Source: Clostridia bacterium
GTDB lineage: Bacteria > Bacillota > Clostridia > Oscillospirales > CAG-272
Reading direction: 5' to 3'
DNA: 50,014 nucleotides
Assembly (NCBI GenBank): GCA_017443595.1
Contig: JAFSYU010000049.1
Location: forward strand, 1 to 50,014
Both the position numbers and the translations under genes were made by a program. How positions within the stretch are numbered: position 1 is the stretch's first letter; the number at the start of each line of letters is the position of its first letter. Under the pieces are notes generated by a model. It ran no database searches, was not told where the DNA came from, and saw only the letters and a list, made by a program, of their open reading frames with translations. Positions 23,699-35,758 of this stretch are shown one piece after another.

Positions 23699-25108
23699 AT
23701 GCAGTCATACGAATTTATTTGGGAATCCATACTCGCCAACATGAAGGGTACGTATTCCGAGGTGCGTATCAAAGCGTTTTTTAAAGATATCAAAATAATT
23801 GATATAGAATCCCAGTACATACTTTTAATGACGCCCACGACGGAAACGCTTGATTTTGTCCGCGGAGAACAGGCCGTGCTCGAGCGTTACGTAAACGACG
23901 CTCTTGGTGAATTCAAAGTAGTTTACATATACGCTTACGACCGCGATATGCCTAACATAGATAAGATAAGAGAAGCCATAAAAAACGATCTTGAAAATCC
24001 GGAGCAGGGCAAAATGCCGTACGATCTTACGGACGATCTTGATAAACAGAAGCCCGGCATATCAAATTCCATAATGCCGCAGAAAAAAGCGTATACTTTT
24101 GATAACTACGTAGTAGGCAATTCAAACCTTTTCGTTTACAACGCCTGTCTTGCCGTTGCGGAAAATCCGTCTTCGATGTGGAATCCGCTTCTTATATACG
24201 GTCCGACGGGCCTGGGCAAAACGCATTTGATGTATGCGACTACGAGAAAAATATCCGAGCTTTATCCGGAAAAGAAGATAATATATATCACAGGCGAACA
24301 GTTCGTAAACGATATGGTGGATCATCTGCGCAAAAAGGATACAAAAACAGGCTCCGGATTTGCCGCTTTCCGCGAAAAATACAGAAGCTGCGACGTGCTT
24401 TTGATAGACGACATTCAGTTTATAGCAGGCAAAAACAACGTCCAGGAAGAGTTTTTCCACACCTTCAACACACTGTATGAAAGTCAGAAGCAGATAATCA
24501 TAACGAGCGACAGACCGCTGCGCGAAATAAAACTGTTAGACGAAAGACTGCAGTACAGATTTGAAATGGGTCTTACCGCGGACATACAGCCGCCGGATTA
24601 TGAATTAAGAGCCGCTATAATAAAAAATAAAGCGGAAGCGCTCCATCTTGATCTAAGCGAATCGTCCGTTATATATTTAGCGGAACATCTTACAAAAAAC
24701 ATCCGTCAGATAGAAGGCGCGTTGACTAAGATATACGCAAAAAAATGCTTATACGGCTTTGCCGTTACGGACGAGCTTGTAATAGAGTCGATATCAGATC
24801 TTACAACGGTAAACGTGTCTCCTAAAGACATAGTGGAAAAAGTATTTACCGTGGTTTCAAACAAGTACGGCACCTCAAAAGAAGAGATGTGCAGCAAGAC
24901 CAAAAAGCGTGAGGTTGCCGAACCCCGTCACGTTTGCGCGTATCTTATATCTGAACTTACCGATTACTCACAGCGTCAGATCGGCACGTTTTTGGGCAGA
25001 GACAGAACGACTATAATAAATTCAATAGAAGTAATAAAAAAGATGATAATGAACGATCCGTCTTTTGAAAAAGAGATAAAGGATATAATATCCGAGATAA
25101 AAGACTGA
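23699..25108 (+). CDS. dnaA: Chromosomal replication initiator DnaA
   Basis: A 469-residue initiator. Domain I is at about 1-90, the AAA+ domain III holds Walker A GPTGLGKT (about 168-175) and Walker B LLIDD (about 234-238), and domain IV carries the duplex-binding helix-turn-helix with EPRHVCAYLISEL and the signature G-R-D-R-T-T-I. The ribosome site GAAAGGA supports the start. It binds DnaA boxes in the following intergenic region. No GC-rich repeat or insertion was seen within it. Confidence 0.98.
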   Translation: MQSYEFIWESILANMKGTYSEVRIKAFFKDIKIIDIESQYILLMTPTTETLDFVRGEQAVLERYVNDALGEFKVVYIYAYDRDMPNIDKIREAIKNDLENPEQGKMPYDLTDDLDKQKPGISNSIMPQKKAYTFDNYVVGNSNLFVYNACLAVAENPSSMWNPLLIYGPTGLGKTHLMYATTRKISELYPEKKIIYITGEQFVNDMVDHLRKKDTKTGSGFAAFREKYRSCDVLLIDDIQFIAGKNNVQEEFFHTFNTLYESQKQIIITSDRPLREIKLLDERLQYRFEMGLTADIQPPDYELRAAIIKNKAEALHLDLSESSVIYLAEHLTKNIRQIEGALTKIYAKKCLYGFAVTDELVIESISDLTTVNVSPKDIVEKVFTVVSNKYGTSKEEMCSKTKKREVAEPRHVCAYLISELTDYSQRQIGTFLGRDRTTIINSIEVIKKMIMNDPSFEKEIKDIISEIKD

Positions 25109-25484
25109 TCTCCACACGTGTGGATTAAGTAATGCACACAAAAAAGAATTGCACACAAAAAAGTGCATATCGTGTGAAATAAGCGTTTAATGAACGTGCA
25201 ATATTTTAAAAATCAAAAAACGCTTATGATTTTAAAATTTCAAATCGTTTTTCTTCCACACCTCAAATTTTAATATCAAACGGTTTTATACGTTTTTATC
25301 AACGTGTCAAATCCTTTAAAACAAGCCGGATAGTATTAAATTCAACACTTTCCACACCCCTACTACGACTACTACTATTTCATAATACCGTATACGTAGT
25401 ATAAGCGCGAAGCGCTTTGAAACAAATAAAAAAAATCATCCGCATAATACACGTGTGGATTTCATTTAAGAAAGGAAAAATAAA
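25109..25484. other. Replication origin region (oriC)
   Basis: The 376-bp dnaA-dnaN gap has no gene and carries a B. subtilis-like unwinding element. A weak DnaA box CTTTCCACA (25348-25356) is followed by CCCC (25357-25360), then DnaA-trios TAC-TAC-GAC-TAC-TAC-TAT (25361-25378), then an AT-rich stretch. Other TCCACA/TGTGGA motifs are at 25111-25124 (a 14-bp palindrome TCCACACGTGTGGA), about 25235-25245, and 25449-25461 (ACACGTGTGGATT again). The consensus TTATCCACA was not found. A pair of direct TGCACACA repeats lies at 25133 and 25150. Minus-strand genes on the left of the region and plus-strand genes on the right fit bidirectional replication. Confidence 0.88.
25348..25378 (+). promoter_or_regulatory. 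Basal unwinding element with DnaA-trios
   Basis: The order DnaA box - C tract - six triplets of [TG]A[CT] - AT-rich DNA is the known arrangement for loading DnaA on a single strand (DnaA-trio model). It is the sharpest mark of origin function in the window. Confidence 0.8.
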
Positions 25485-26639
25485 ATGAAAGTCATATTTG
25501 ATAAGGCAGAACTTATATCGGCAATAACAATAGCTTTGGGCGCCGTATCTTCAAGACACGACAATCCTATACTTGAATGTATCAAAATAACGGCGGAAAA
25601 GCCCGATATTTGCCGTATAACAACGTATGATAACGAAAAGGGATTTCACATAGATCTTAACGCAAACGTTATAGAAGACGGCGGATGCCTTATAAACGCG
25701 CAGAGACTTATAGGTATGGTAAAAAACATGCCTGCCGATATAACGCTTGAATGCGGTAAAAATATGACGGCGTCTTTGACAAGCGAAAGATCCGTATATG
25801 AAATACAGTATCAGGATATAAAATTATATCCTAATATAATGGAGATAAGCGCGCGTCAGAGCTTTACTTTAAAGCAGGGACAGCTGCGCGACGTTATTAT
25901 ACAGACGATATTCGCGGTAGCTGACAATAACGACAGACTGCAGTTGAACGGCGCGTATTTTACGGTAGATAACGGATATATCCACGTCGTGGCGCTTGAC
26001 GGTCTTAGATTTGCCGAGAGAATGATACGAGACGAAAAAATAATAAAAACAAATATAGAAGTCGCGGCGGATACGGAAGTAAAATTCATTATACCTAAAA
26101 AGTCGCTGTTTGAAGTAATAAAACTGCTTGACGAGCCGGATGAGAATATAACCGTAATAAAAGCGAGAAGACACGTTATGTTCAAGATCAAAAACGTTAC
26201 GTTCCACACCGCTTTGATAGACGGCGATTATATAGAATACAGACGTTTCATACCTAAAAACGAGACGACGAACGCAATAGTCAACACCGCGGAGCTGCGC
26301 GACAGTCTTGAAAGAGCTTTGTTTATTACCGAATACAAAGAAGCCGGAAGATTAAAAGCCCCGGTGAAGCTGAATTTCTATGACGGAGTGCTGAATATTT
26401 CATCCGTTTCGTCATCAAACAAAAGCACGGATGAAATATACGCGGACAAGACCGGAAACGATCTTGAAATAGGCTTCAACTGCAGGATGCTGCTTGATAC
26501 TTTCCGCGTGCTTGACTGTGAGAAAATATGTCTTAAGCTAACGACGCCGTTATCGGCAATGGCAATGGTGCCCGTTGATCCGTATGACGATTCATTCTTA
26601 TATTTCACTTTCCCGACAAGGATCACGGAGAATTTCTGA
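25485..26639 (+). CDS. dnaN: DNA polymerase III beta sliding clamp
   Basis: A 384-residue beta clamp that encircles DNA and holds polymerase III. It begins with MKVIFDKAELISAITIAL and has three structural repeats of about 120 residues; the C-terminus ends in the partner-binding face with LTTPLSAMAMVPV. Ribosome site AAGAAAGGA. Length is close to the family norm (about 370), and sequence is rather diverged from that of Bacillus. Confidence 0.96.
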   Translation: MKVIFDKAELISAITIALGAVSSRHDNPILECIKITAEKPDICRITTYDNEKGFHIDLNANVIEDGGCLINAQRLIGMVKNMPADITLECGKNMTASLTSERSVYEIQYQDIKLYPNIMEISARQSFTLKQGQLRDVIIQTIFAVADNNDRLQLNGAYFTVDNGYIHVVALDGLRFAERMIRDEKIIKTNIEVAADTEVKFIIPKKSLFEVIKLLDEPDENITVIKARRHVMFKIKNVTFHTALIDGDYIEYRRFIPKNETTNAIVNTAELRDSLERALFITEYKEAGRLKAPVKLNFYDGVLNISSVSSSNKSTDEIYADKTGNDLEIGFNCRMLLDTFRVLDCEKICLKLTTPLSAMAMVPVDPYDDSFLYFTFPTRITENF

Positions 26640-26641
26640 TT

Positions 26642-27738
26642 GTGAAACTGCTTGAATGCGGCATAAAAAATTTCAGAAACGTATTTGACGCAAATATCTG
26701 TTTTACGGACGGCGTAAATCTTATAAAAGGCAATAACGCGCAGGGCAAGACCACCGTGCTTGAGGCGGTGTATATATTTGCAAGAGGCCGTTCTTTCAGG
26801 ACAAATAAAGAAGCCGAGATAATAAATTTTGAAAGCGGCACGGCGGATATTGAAATACTGTACGAGGACAGACAAAGCAAAAACAAAATGTCCGCGCATT
26901 ATGACAAAGAAGAAAAAAGAAAACTGTATAAAAACGGTATACAGATAAACCGTATATCCGAGTTTATAGGAAATTTCCGCGCCGTACTTTTTACGCCGGA
27001 CCATTTATCGCTTATAAAAAGCTCCGCGTCCGACAGAAGACTGTTTCTGGATATAGCTTTATCGCAAATAGACCCGAAATATATAATCTATTCAAAAAAA
27101 TACAATCTGCTTTTAGCTGAGCGCAACGCGCTGTTAAAGGACAGATACGCGGAAGAAAACACGGTGCTGTTTGAAACGCTGGCGGAGCAGATGGCGCCCG
27201 TCGCCGCGGCTATAACCAGAATGAGAAAAGAATACTGCGGCAGGCTTAAAAAATACGTTTCCGAGTATTTTGTTCAGATGACCGCCGGAATCGAAGAAGC
27301 CGCGGTCGAATACGAAAGCTGCGCAGCGGACGATACTTCGCTTCTGCTTGACGAAAAGCTCGTTACGGATCTGTACTATAAAAAGTTTACGGAAAACACA
27401 GCGCGCGAAATAAATTTCAAAGGCTCGTTATACGGCCCGCAGAAAGACGATATAGATATTAAATTAAACGGCTATTCGTCAAGAAAATACTGCTCGCAGG
27501 GGCAGCAGAGAAGTCTTGCCATAGCGCTTAAGTTGGCGGAGGGCGATATTTCCGCGGATATATCCGGTGAATATCCCGTATATCTGCTTGACGATATATC
27601 GGGCGAGCTTGACAGCAAAAGAAACGCGTTTTTCATGTCGCAGTTAAAGCAAAGACAGATAATAATAACGTCCTGCAACATCAAAAACACAAAAAAATTC
27701 GATAACGTTATAACAATGAAGAACGGAGGCGTGGTCGT

Positions 27739-27742
<4 letters not shown>
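26642..27742 (+). CDS. recF: Recombination protein RecF
   Basis: A 366-residue ATPase of the SMC-like group with Walker A GNNAQGKT (30-37), the SDRRLFLDIALSQ motif (about 121-133) and Walker B L-L-D-D-I-S-G-E-L-D in the C-terminal part. RecF loads RecA at gaps with RecO and RecR. It starts with GTG two bases after the dnaN stop; the GGAG site is about 12 bp upstream. Start and order (dnaN-recF) are as in most Firmicutes. Confidence 0.96.
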
Positions 27743-29921
<2,179 letters not shown>

Positions 29922-29923
29922 TC

Positions 29924-29990
29924 GTAGGGGCGACCGGTGGTCGTCCGTAAATAAGAAATAATGTAGGGGCGACCAGTGGTCGTCCGTAAA
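29924..29990. repeat. Two copies of a G-rich palindromic repeat, period 39 bp
   Basis: GTAGGGGCGACC starts at 29924 and 29963, followed each time by a G/A variant, TGGTCGTCCGTAAA and a purine-rich tail. The halves GGGGCGACC and GGTCGTCC pair imperfectly. The element directly follows the gyrB stop codon and is the type of REP-like palindrome often seen after genes in gut Clostridia. Confidence 0.65.
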
Positions 29991-30030
29991 GAAGAAATAA
30001 TAAAGAATAAATAAGAAAGAATAAAAAAAG

Positions 30031-30085
30031 GATTCGGCTTCGCCGACGAATTGTTTGGGGGTGCCCACCCCTCAATACCCCCAAA
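30031..30085. repeat. Intergenic element, copy related to 36160-36210
   Basis: A 4-bp stem with TTC loop (CGGC/GCCG) sits in the stretch GGA-x-TCGGCTxCGCCGACGAATT, which recurs at about 36160-36181. In both places a G-rich run, GCCCACCC and a run of C follow. It shows that the gyrB-gyrA and ylbF-mutS gaps carry copies of one composite repeat. Confidence 0.55.
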
Positions 30086-30434
30086 CCCCCTGTTCCCCTC
30101 CCATCATTTTTCAAATGATGGGGCGGACGAACCCCGCTTGCGGTGCCCGAAGAAATCTGCGCGTCACTATCGTGACTGAGCTTGATTTCTTTCGACCGCT
30201 GCGCTTTCCTCGCCTTGCTTATTCCTTCCCCGAAGGCGCAAGGCTCGTCTACCCCCTGTTCCCCTCCCATCATTTTTCAAATGATGGGGCGGACGAACCC
30301 CGCTTGCGGTGCCCGAAGAAATCTGCGCGTCACTATCGTGACTTTGCTTGATTTCTTTCGACCGCTGCGCTTTCCTCGCCTTGCTTATTCCTTCCCCGAA
30401 GGCGCAAGGCTCGTCTACCCCCTGTTCCCCTCCG
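30086..30434. repeat. 166-bp tandem repeat, two copies plus a partial third
   Basis: Copy 1 is 30086-30251 and copy 2 is 30252-30417. They differ at two adjacent positions only (GA to TT after CGTGACT). A third copy starts at 30418 but diverges after CCCCTCC at about 30434. Each copy contains a variable hairpin after CCCCTCC, arms AAGAAATC/GATTTCTT around a GTCAC-TATC-GTGAC hairpin, and GCCTTGC/GCAAGGC arms. An open frame happens to cross the block into gyrA, but no coding function is supported. Confidence 0.85.
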
Positions 30435-30523
30435 CTCAAGTCTTAGACTTGAGGGGACGCGAAGGGCGGCGGGGGCAAGTCCCCACCCTACTGAAATTTT
30501 TAAACTTAAAAGGCGGAATAACC

Positions 30524-33010
30524 GTGAAAAAGAATTACGACAATACGGAAAACATCGAGTTTCCGGATCAGAAAATAGTAGAAACCATAATTGAAAAGGA
30601 AGTCAGAAAATCCTTCCTTGAATACGCCATGTCCGTTATTGTGGACAGGGCTTTGCCGGACGTGCGCGACGGTCTTAAACCCGTCCACCGCCGTATCCTA
30701 TACTCAATGTATGAAAAGAATTATACATACGACAGGCCCACGGTCAAGTCCGCAAAGGTCGTCGGTGACGTGCTCGGCTCATACCATCCGCACGGCGACA
30801 GTTCGGTATACGACGCCATGGTGCGTCTCGCCCAGCCGTTTTCGCTGCGCTACCCGCTCGTTTTCGGACAGGGCAACTTCGGCAACGTGGACGGCGACGG
30901 CGCCGCCGCTTACCGTTATACGGAGGCGAGGCTCGAAAAGCTCTCAAACGAGATGCTTGCCGATATTGATAAAAACGTAATTGACTTTACGCCTAACTTT
31001 GACAATACCTTAAAGGAGCCGACGGTGTTGCCGTCGCGTTTCCCGAATATACTCGTAAACGGCTCCGTCGGTATAGCCGTCGGTATGGCGACGAACATAC
31101 CGCCGCACAATATGACCGAGGTCATAGACGGCACGGTCTATCTTATAGACAACCCGGACGCGTCGGTTGACGAGCTTATGCAGTTCATCAAAGGTCCGGA
31201 TTTCCCGACTTACGCGACGATACACGGCACGTCCGGCATCAAACGCGCTTATATGACCGGCAGAGGCAAGATAAGCGTACGCGCAAAATGCGAGATAATA
31301 GAGGACAAGCACAGGATAGAAGTCTACGAGATACCGTATCAGGTAAACAAGGCTATGCTCGTGGAAAACATCGCCGAGCACGTCAAAGCAAAACGAATTG
31401 AAGGCATAACCGCTCTGCGCGACGAATCCGACGACAGAAAAGGCATGAGGATAGTCATTGAATACCGCCGCGACGTCAACCCCAACGTGCTTTTGAACCA
31501 GTTATACAGATACACGCAGCTGCAGGACACGTGCGCGATAAATATGCTCATGCTCGTAAACGGCGAGCCGAAGGTGCTTGGCTTAAAAGACATCCTGTCG
31601 TATTACATTGATTATCAGGAAGAGATAATCAGAAGAAGGACGGAATACGAGCTTGACCGCGCAAAGAAGAGAGCGCACATCCTGGAAGGTCTGAAAATAG
31701 CCATACTCAATATTGACGAAGTAATAAAGATAATCCGCGGTTCAAAGTCCATCCCCGACGCAAAAGAAGGCCTTATGGCGGCGTTCGGACTTGACGACGT
31801 GCAGGCGCAGGCTATAGTCGAGATGCAGCTCGGACGTCTGTCCAACCTTGAAACGATAAAGATAGAAGAAGAGCTTGACAGGCTCATCGCCCGTATTGAA
31901 GAGCTTGAAGGCATCTTAGCGGACGAGGGCAAAGTGCTTGAAATTATCAAAAACGAGCTTACCGAGATAAGAGACAAATTCGGCGACGGCAGAAGAACGG
32001 CGATAGAAGAGGATGAGGACGAGATACTTGACGAGGATCTTATAGAGCGCAGCACCTGCGTCATAACGATGACTCACGCGGGCTATTTCAAGCGCAGACC
32101 CCTGTCCGAATACAACGCGCAGAGACGCGGCGGCAAAGGCAACCGCGGCACCGCTACAAAGGATGAAGATTTTGTTGAGCGCGTAGTCGTGTCCGGCACG
32201 CACGATCACATAATGTTTTTCACCAACACCGGTAAGGTTTTCGTTAAAAAGGCGTATAATATAACCGAGGCGGGCGCGAACGCCAAGGGCACGAACGTCA
32301 TAAATATGCTTGAAATAGAAAAGGACGAAAAGATAACGGCGTTCTTCCCGGTCACGGATTTCTCGCAGGGCGGATATCTGTTCATGGTCACAAAGAACGG
32401 AACGGTAAAGAAAACGCCGCTTTCCGAGTTTGAATATCAGAGAAAGATAGGCAAACGCGCGCTTTCGCTTGACGAGGGCAACGAGCTGCTGTCCGTTCAT
32501 CTGACGACCGGCGACGACCATATAATCGTAGCAAGCAGAAGCGGTCTTTGCGTATGCTTTGACGAAAACAACGTTCGCTCCATGGGAAGGACCGCGGCGG
32601 GCGTCCGCGGCATGAGACTTGCCGAAGGCGACGAGATATGCGGTTCGGCAGTCGTGGAAGAGGGCAAGATGCTCGCCACCATGACCGAAAACGGCTTGGG
32701 CAAACGCACCCCGTTTGACGAGTATTCCGTACACGGCAGAGGCGGCAAGGGTATGAAGTGCCACAACATAACGGAAAAGACCGGACTTTTAGCGGGCATA
32801 TCCGCCGTTGCCGAGGACGACGACGTGATGATGATCTCAAACGGCGGCACGGTAATACGCTTCCGCGCGGACGAGATAAGAGTCACGGGCAGATCGGCTT
32901 CCGGCGTTAAGGTAATGACGCCCAAGCCCGGCGAGAGAATAGTGAACTTCACCTGCATTAAGCGCGATGAAGAAGAAAACGACACGGAGACTGAAGACGA
33001 AAACAGCTGA
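30524..33010 (+). CDS. gyrA: DNA gyrase subunit A
   Basis: An 828-residue subunit. The start is set at GTG 30524, behind AGGCGGA; upstream in-frame codons lie within the tandem repeat and are not gyrA. The active-site tyrosine is Tyr132 in A-A-Y-R-Y-T-E. The fluoroquinolone region reads [10 protein letters not shown], so the residues equal to E. coli Ser83 and Asp87 are unchanged. The C-terminal GyrA box QRRGGKG shows this is gyrase and not topoisomerase IV. The last residues are rich in Glu, as is common. Confidence 0.97.
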   Translation: MKKNYDNTENIEFPDQKIVETIIEKEVRKSFLEYAMSVIVDRALPDVRDGLKPVHRRILYSMYEKNYTYDRPTVKSAKVVGDVLGSYHPHGDSSVYDAMVRLAQPFSLRYPLVFGQGNFGNVDGDGAAAYRYTEARLEKLSNEMLADIDKNVIDFTPNFDNTLKEPTVLPSRFPNILVNGSVGIAVGMATNIPPHNMTEVIDGTVYLIDNPDASVDELMQFIKGPDFPTYATIHGTSGIKRAYMTGRGKISVRAKCEIIEDKHRIEVYEIPYQVNKAMLVENIAEHVKAKRIEGITALRDESDDRKGMRIVIEYRRDVNPNVLLNQLYRYTQLQDTCAINMLMLVNGEPKVLGLKDILSYYIDYQEEIIRRRTEYELDRAKKRAHILEGLKIAILNIDEVIKIIRGSKSIPDAKEGLMAAFGLDDVQAQAIVEMQLGRLSNLETIKIEEELDRLIARIEELEGILADEGKVLEIIKNELTEIRDKFGDGRRTAIEEDEDEILDEDLIERSTCVITMTHAGYFKRRPLSEYNAQRRGGKGNRGTATKDEDFVERVVVSGTHDHIMFFTNTGKVFVKKAYNITEAGANAKGTNVINMLEIEKDEKITAFFPVTDFSQGGYLFMVTKNGTVKKTPLSEFEYQRKIGKRALSLDEGNELLSVHLTTGDDHIIVASRSGLCVCFDENNVRSMGRTAAGVRGMRLAEGDEICGSAVVEEGKMLATMTENGLGKRTPFDEYSVHGRGGKGMKCHNITEKTGLLAGISAVAEDDDVMMISNGGTVIRFRADEIRVTGRSASGVKVMTPKPGERIVNFTCIKRDEEENDTETEDENS

Positions 33011-34239
33011 TGAAAAACGTTAAGAAATATATCATAGTTTCTGCGGTACTTGCTTTTGTGATGATCGTATTGGCCGTACTTATGGTAATGTATGACAAGG
33101 GAGTATTCGACATTTCGTTTATAACAAGACCGGAACAGACGACGGCCGCGCAGACGGAGACGGAGCCGACCACGGATCCGACGACGGAAAGCACGGATCC
33201 GGACAGTACGGACACGTCTGAAACGGAAGCGGAGGAAACGGCGGATCAGAGCGTGTTTGACGATCTGCATGAAATGATACCCGCGGCAGGCGCGGATTTT
33301 GCCGGAGCGACAGAAGACGTTTTTGATCCGGATACTATGGCGATATACCGCCTTGACACGCTTGAGCTTCCGGCTTACAACGTTACGGGCGATTATATAA
33401 CAAGGACGAGGTACGTCGTCAGCCGTGAAAAAGTGCTGCGCAGCTTTACTGAAAGACAGATAGCGGAAATGCGACGCGCGGCGGACGTTTATATGGGCAT
33501 GCTCGTGATATCCGACGGCAAGAGCCTCACTTTCTATAACGGAAAGGGAGATCAGATATTCAAATACACCGGAGAAGAAGAACTGATCTTCGCGTACGAA
33601 CGCGACAAAAACGACAGACCGCTGTTTATTTTGGGCGATGAGTATTATTATATCGACCCCGGCGTAAGAACGCTTATAAAATCAGACTTTGACAAAAAGA
33701 CAGACAGCAGAGGACTTTATTACAATTATCCGAGCGATTTTGCAAAAGACGCCAAAAAAGCCAGCATAAGAGGGTATGAGACCGTGGCGCAAAAGGATGA
33801 AAACGGCATAGGCTCCCTCTACTTTGACAGCGGCTACGTTATGATGCGCAACATCAAGCACGAGCAGAACGACGAGGACCGCAAAGTTGTAGAAGATATG
33901 GAAGTTCTTGTAAACGAGGACGGAAAGGAATTTCCGCTGCCGGAAGGTTACGCGGCAAAAGCGTATTCAAACCAGCGCATACTCGTCTCATACAAGGGCA
34001 AATACGGATTTTACGCTGTAAAAGGCGCGTGGATAGTTGATTCAAAATACTCGTACGCCACGCCGTATTACGAAGGACTTGCGGTAGTAGGCACCACGGC
34101 GCAGAAAGGCGTGATAGATCTTGAAGGCAATTTTGTGATACCGCTGTCATACAGCCATATATCAGTCTGCTCCGGCGGCATAATAGTCTGCTGGTCCATG
34201 CAGACGGGGTATGAGGTATACGTCAAGGCGGCAAAATAA
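33010..34239 (+). CDS. Membrane-anchored WG-repeat protein
   Basis: A 409-residue protein of unknown function. Its start overlaps the stop of gyrA by one base (TGATG), so it may be translationally coupled. It has one N-terminal membrane helix (about 8-30), a Thr/Glu/Asp-rich linker (about 40-80), a middle domain without recognised motif and a C-terminal part with WG-type repeats (A-W-I-V-D-S-K-Y, and K-G-V-I-D-L-E-G-N-F-V-I-P). WG-repeat proteins of Clostridia are often outside the cell and poorly understood. Confidence 0.78.
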   Translation: MKNVKKYIIVSAVLAFVMIVLAVLMVMYDKGVFDISFITRPEQTTAAQTETEPTTDPTTESTDPDSTDTSETEAEETADQSVFDDLHEMIPAAGADFAGATEDVFDPDTMAIYRLDTLELPAYNVTGDYITRTRYVVSREKVLRSFTERQIAEMRRAADVYMGMLVISDGKSLTFYNGKGDQIFKYTGEEELIFAYERDKNDRPLFILGDEYYYIDPGVRTLIKSDFDKKTDSRGLYYNYPSDFAKDAKKASIRGYETVAQKDENGIGSLYFDSGYVMMRNIKHEQNDEDRKVVEDMEVLVNEDGKEFPLPEGYAAKAYSNQRILVSYKGKYGFYAVKGAWIVDSKYSYATPYYEGLAVVGTTAQKGVIDLEGNFVIPLSYSHISVCSGGIIVCWSMQTGYEVYVKAAK

Positions 34240-34264
34240 GACCGTGGATTTGCAGGGTCGGGGT

Positions 34265-34342
34265 CTTGCGATTTCAGAGTTAAGAGTTGTAGGGCGGGGG
34301 CTTGCTCCCGCCGAAAGAATAAAGAATTTCCAAAAATTAAGA
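34265..34342. repeat. G-rich palindrome before miaB
   Basis: A palindrome built on GGCGGGGGC-TT-GCTCCCGCC (about 34292-34311) and the AAAGAATAAAGAATT tail repeat the theme seen at 40880-40935 and 30000-30030. It may act as a terminator or just be one of the dispersed repeats. Confidence 0.5.
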
Positions 34343-35758
34343 ATGATAAGCAGAATATCCGAAGAAGAATTACAAAAACAAAGAGAATATGCGGCAAGAG
34401 TACGCGCGGCGGTGGAAACCGCCGCTTTTGAGCGCGGCGCGCCGCTTAAATTCTGCGTCGTAACGTACGGCTGTCAGCAGAACGAGGCTGACAGCGAGCG
34501 CATCGCGGGTATGCTTTTTGATATGGGATACGAAAAAGCGGATTCCGAGAACGACGCGGATATAATACTCGTGAATACCTGCGCCGTGCGCGAGCACGCG
34601 GAAAAGCGCGCGCTGTCCGTCACCGGTCAGTACAAGCATTTAAAAGAAAAAAATCCGGCGCTTATGATAGGCGTCTGCGGCTGTATGGTGTCGCAGGAGC
34701 ACCGGCTGGACGATATAAAATTCAGATACCCTTACGTTGATTTCGCGTTCGGTACGTCGTATCTGTGGCAGCTGCCGTCAATAATCTACGACCGGATGAA
34801 AAAGAAAAAACGTCTTTTTTTGCTTGACACGGAGGAGCACGGCAATATTGCCGAAAACCTGCCCGTTCTGCGCGAGTGCTCCTATCGCGCGTGGCTTTCC
34901 GTCATGTACGGCTGCAACAATTTCTGTACTTACTGCGTAGTTCCGCACGTAAGAGGCCGCGAGAGAAGCAGATATAAAGAGGATATTATAAAAGAAGCGG
35001 AAGCTCTCGTCAAAGACGGCGTAAAAGACATAACGCTGCTCGGGCAAAACGTCAATTCATACGGGCGCGGTCTTTACGACGATTACGGTTTCCCGGAGCT
35101 TTTGAGGGATATAAATAATATTGACGGCGATTTTACGCTGCGCTTCATGACGAGCCACCCGAAAGACGCGACAAAAAAGCTGATAGATACGATGGCGGAG
35201 TGCAAAAAGATCGCGCCGCAGCTCCATCTGCCGCTCCAGGCGGGATCTGACCGGGTCTTGCAGCGCATGAACCGCCATTATACGCTTGATTCGTATAAAG
35301 AACTCGTTTCATACGCGAGGGAAAAGATACCCGGCATAACGCTGACGTCCGATATAATGGTCGGTTTTCCGGGAGAGACGGAAGAGGACTTTGAGCAGAC
35401 GCTGAAAGCGTTGACCGATATAAAATACGATATGGTCTATTCTTTTATATATTCGCGCCGAAAAAACACGCCGGCGGCGGAATACGAGGATCAGATACCG
35501 GAGGACGTAAAAGGCGAAAGATTCAGGCGTATGCTTGAAGTGCAGAGCGATATAGGGCTGAAAATAAACGAGGGATACATAGGAAAGACCGTCCGCGTGC
35601 TCTGCGACGGAGAAAGCAAGACAGACCCGGATACGTTATCCGGCAGGACGGACGGAGGCAAAAACATATGCTTTACGGGCAAGTGCGCCGCCGGTGAATA
35701 TACAAAAGTTAAAGTAACGGCGGCAAGACCGTTCGTGTTATTGGGAGAAGAAGAATGA
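34343..35758 (+). CDS. miaB: tRNA methylthiotransferase MiaB
   Basis: A 471-residue radical SAM enzyme that adds a methylthio group to N6-isopentenyl-adenosine 37 of tRNA. The N-terminal cluster cysteines (Cys44, Cys80, Cys114) and the radical SAM motif C-N-N-F-C-T-Y-C (Cys191, Cys195, Cys198) are present. The TRAM domain is at the C-terminus. The start is set at 34343, after the repeat element; an upstream in-frame ATG lies within the preceding gene and repeat. The YlbF gene overlaps by 4 bp. Confidence 0.95.
   Translation: MISRISEEELQKQREYAARVRAAVETAAFERGAPLKFCVVTYGCQQNEADSERIAGMLFDMGYEKADSENDADIILVNTCAVREHAEKRALSVTGQYKHLKEKNPALMIGVCGCMVSQEHRLDDIKFRYPYVDFAFGTSYLWQLPSIIYDRMKKKKRLFLLDTEEHGNIAENLPVLRECSYRAWLSVMYGCNNFCTYCVVPHVRGRERSRYKEDIIKEAEALVKDGVKDITLLGQNVNSYGRGLYDDYGFPELLRDINNIDGDFTLRFMTSHPKDATKKLIDTMAECKKIAPQLHLPLQAGSDRVLQRMNRHYTLDSYKELVSYAREKIPGITLTSDIMVGFPGETEEDFEQTLKALTDIKYDMVYSFIYSRRKNTPAAEYEDQIPEDVKGERFRRMLEVQSDIGLKINEGYIGKTVRVLCDGESKTDPDTLSGRTDGGKNICFTGKCAAGEYTKVKVTAARPFVLLGEEE

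Noticed and set aside
30182..30523. In-frame extension of gyrA through the 166-bp repeats
   Set aside because: The extension is repeat DNA with no resemblance to GyrA; the family N-terminus begins after GTG 30524.
29922..30523. Plus- and minus-strand open frames in the gyrB-gyrA gap
   Set aside because: They repeat with the 166-bp unit, have no ribosome site and no family resemblance.
34211..34342. Upstream in-frame extension of miaB
   Set aside because: It lies in the end of the WG-repeat gene and a palindromic repeat; MISRISEEEL at 34343 is the better start.
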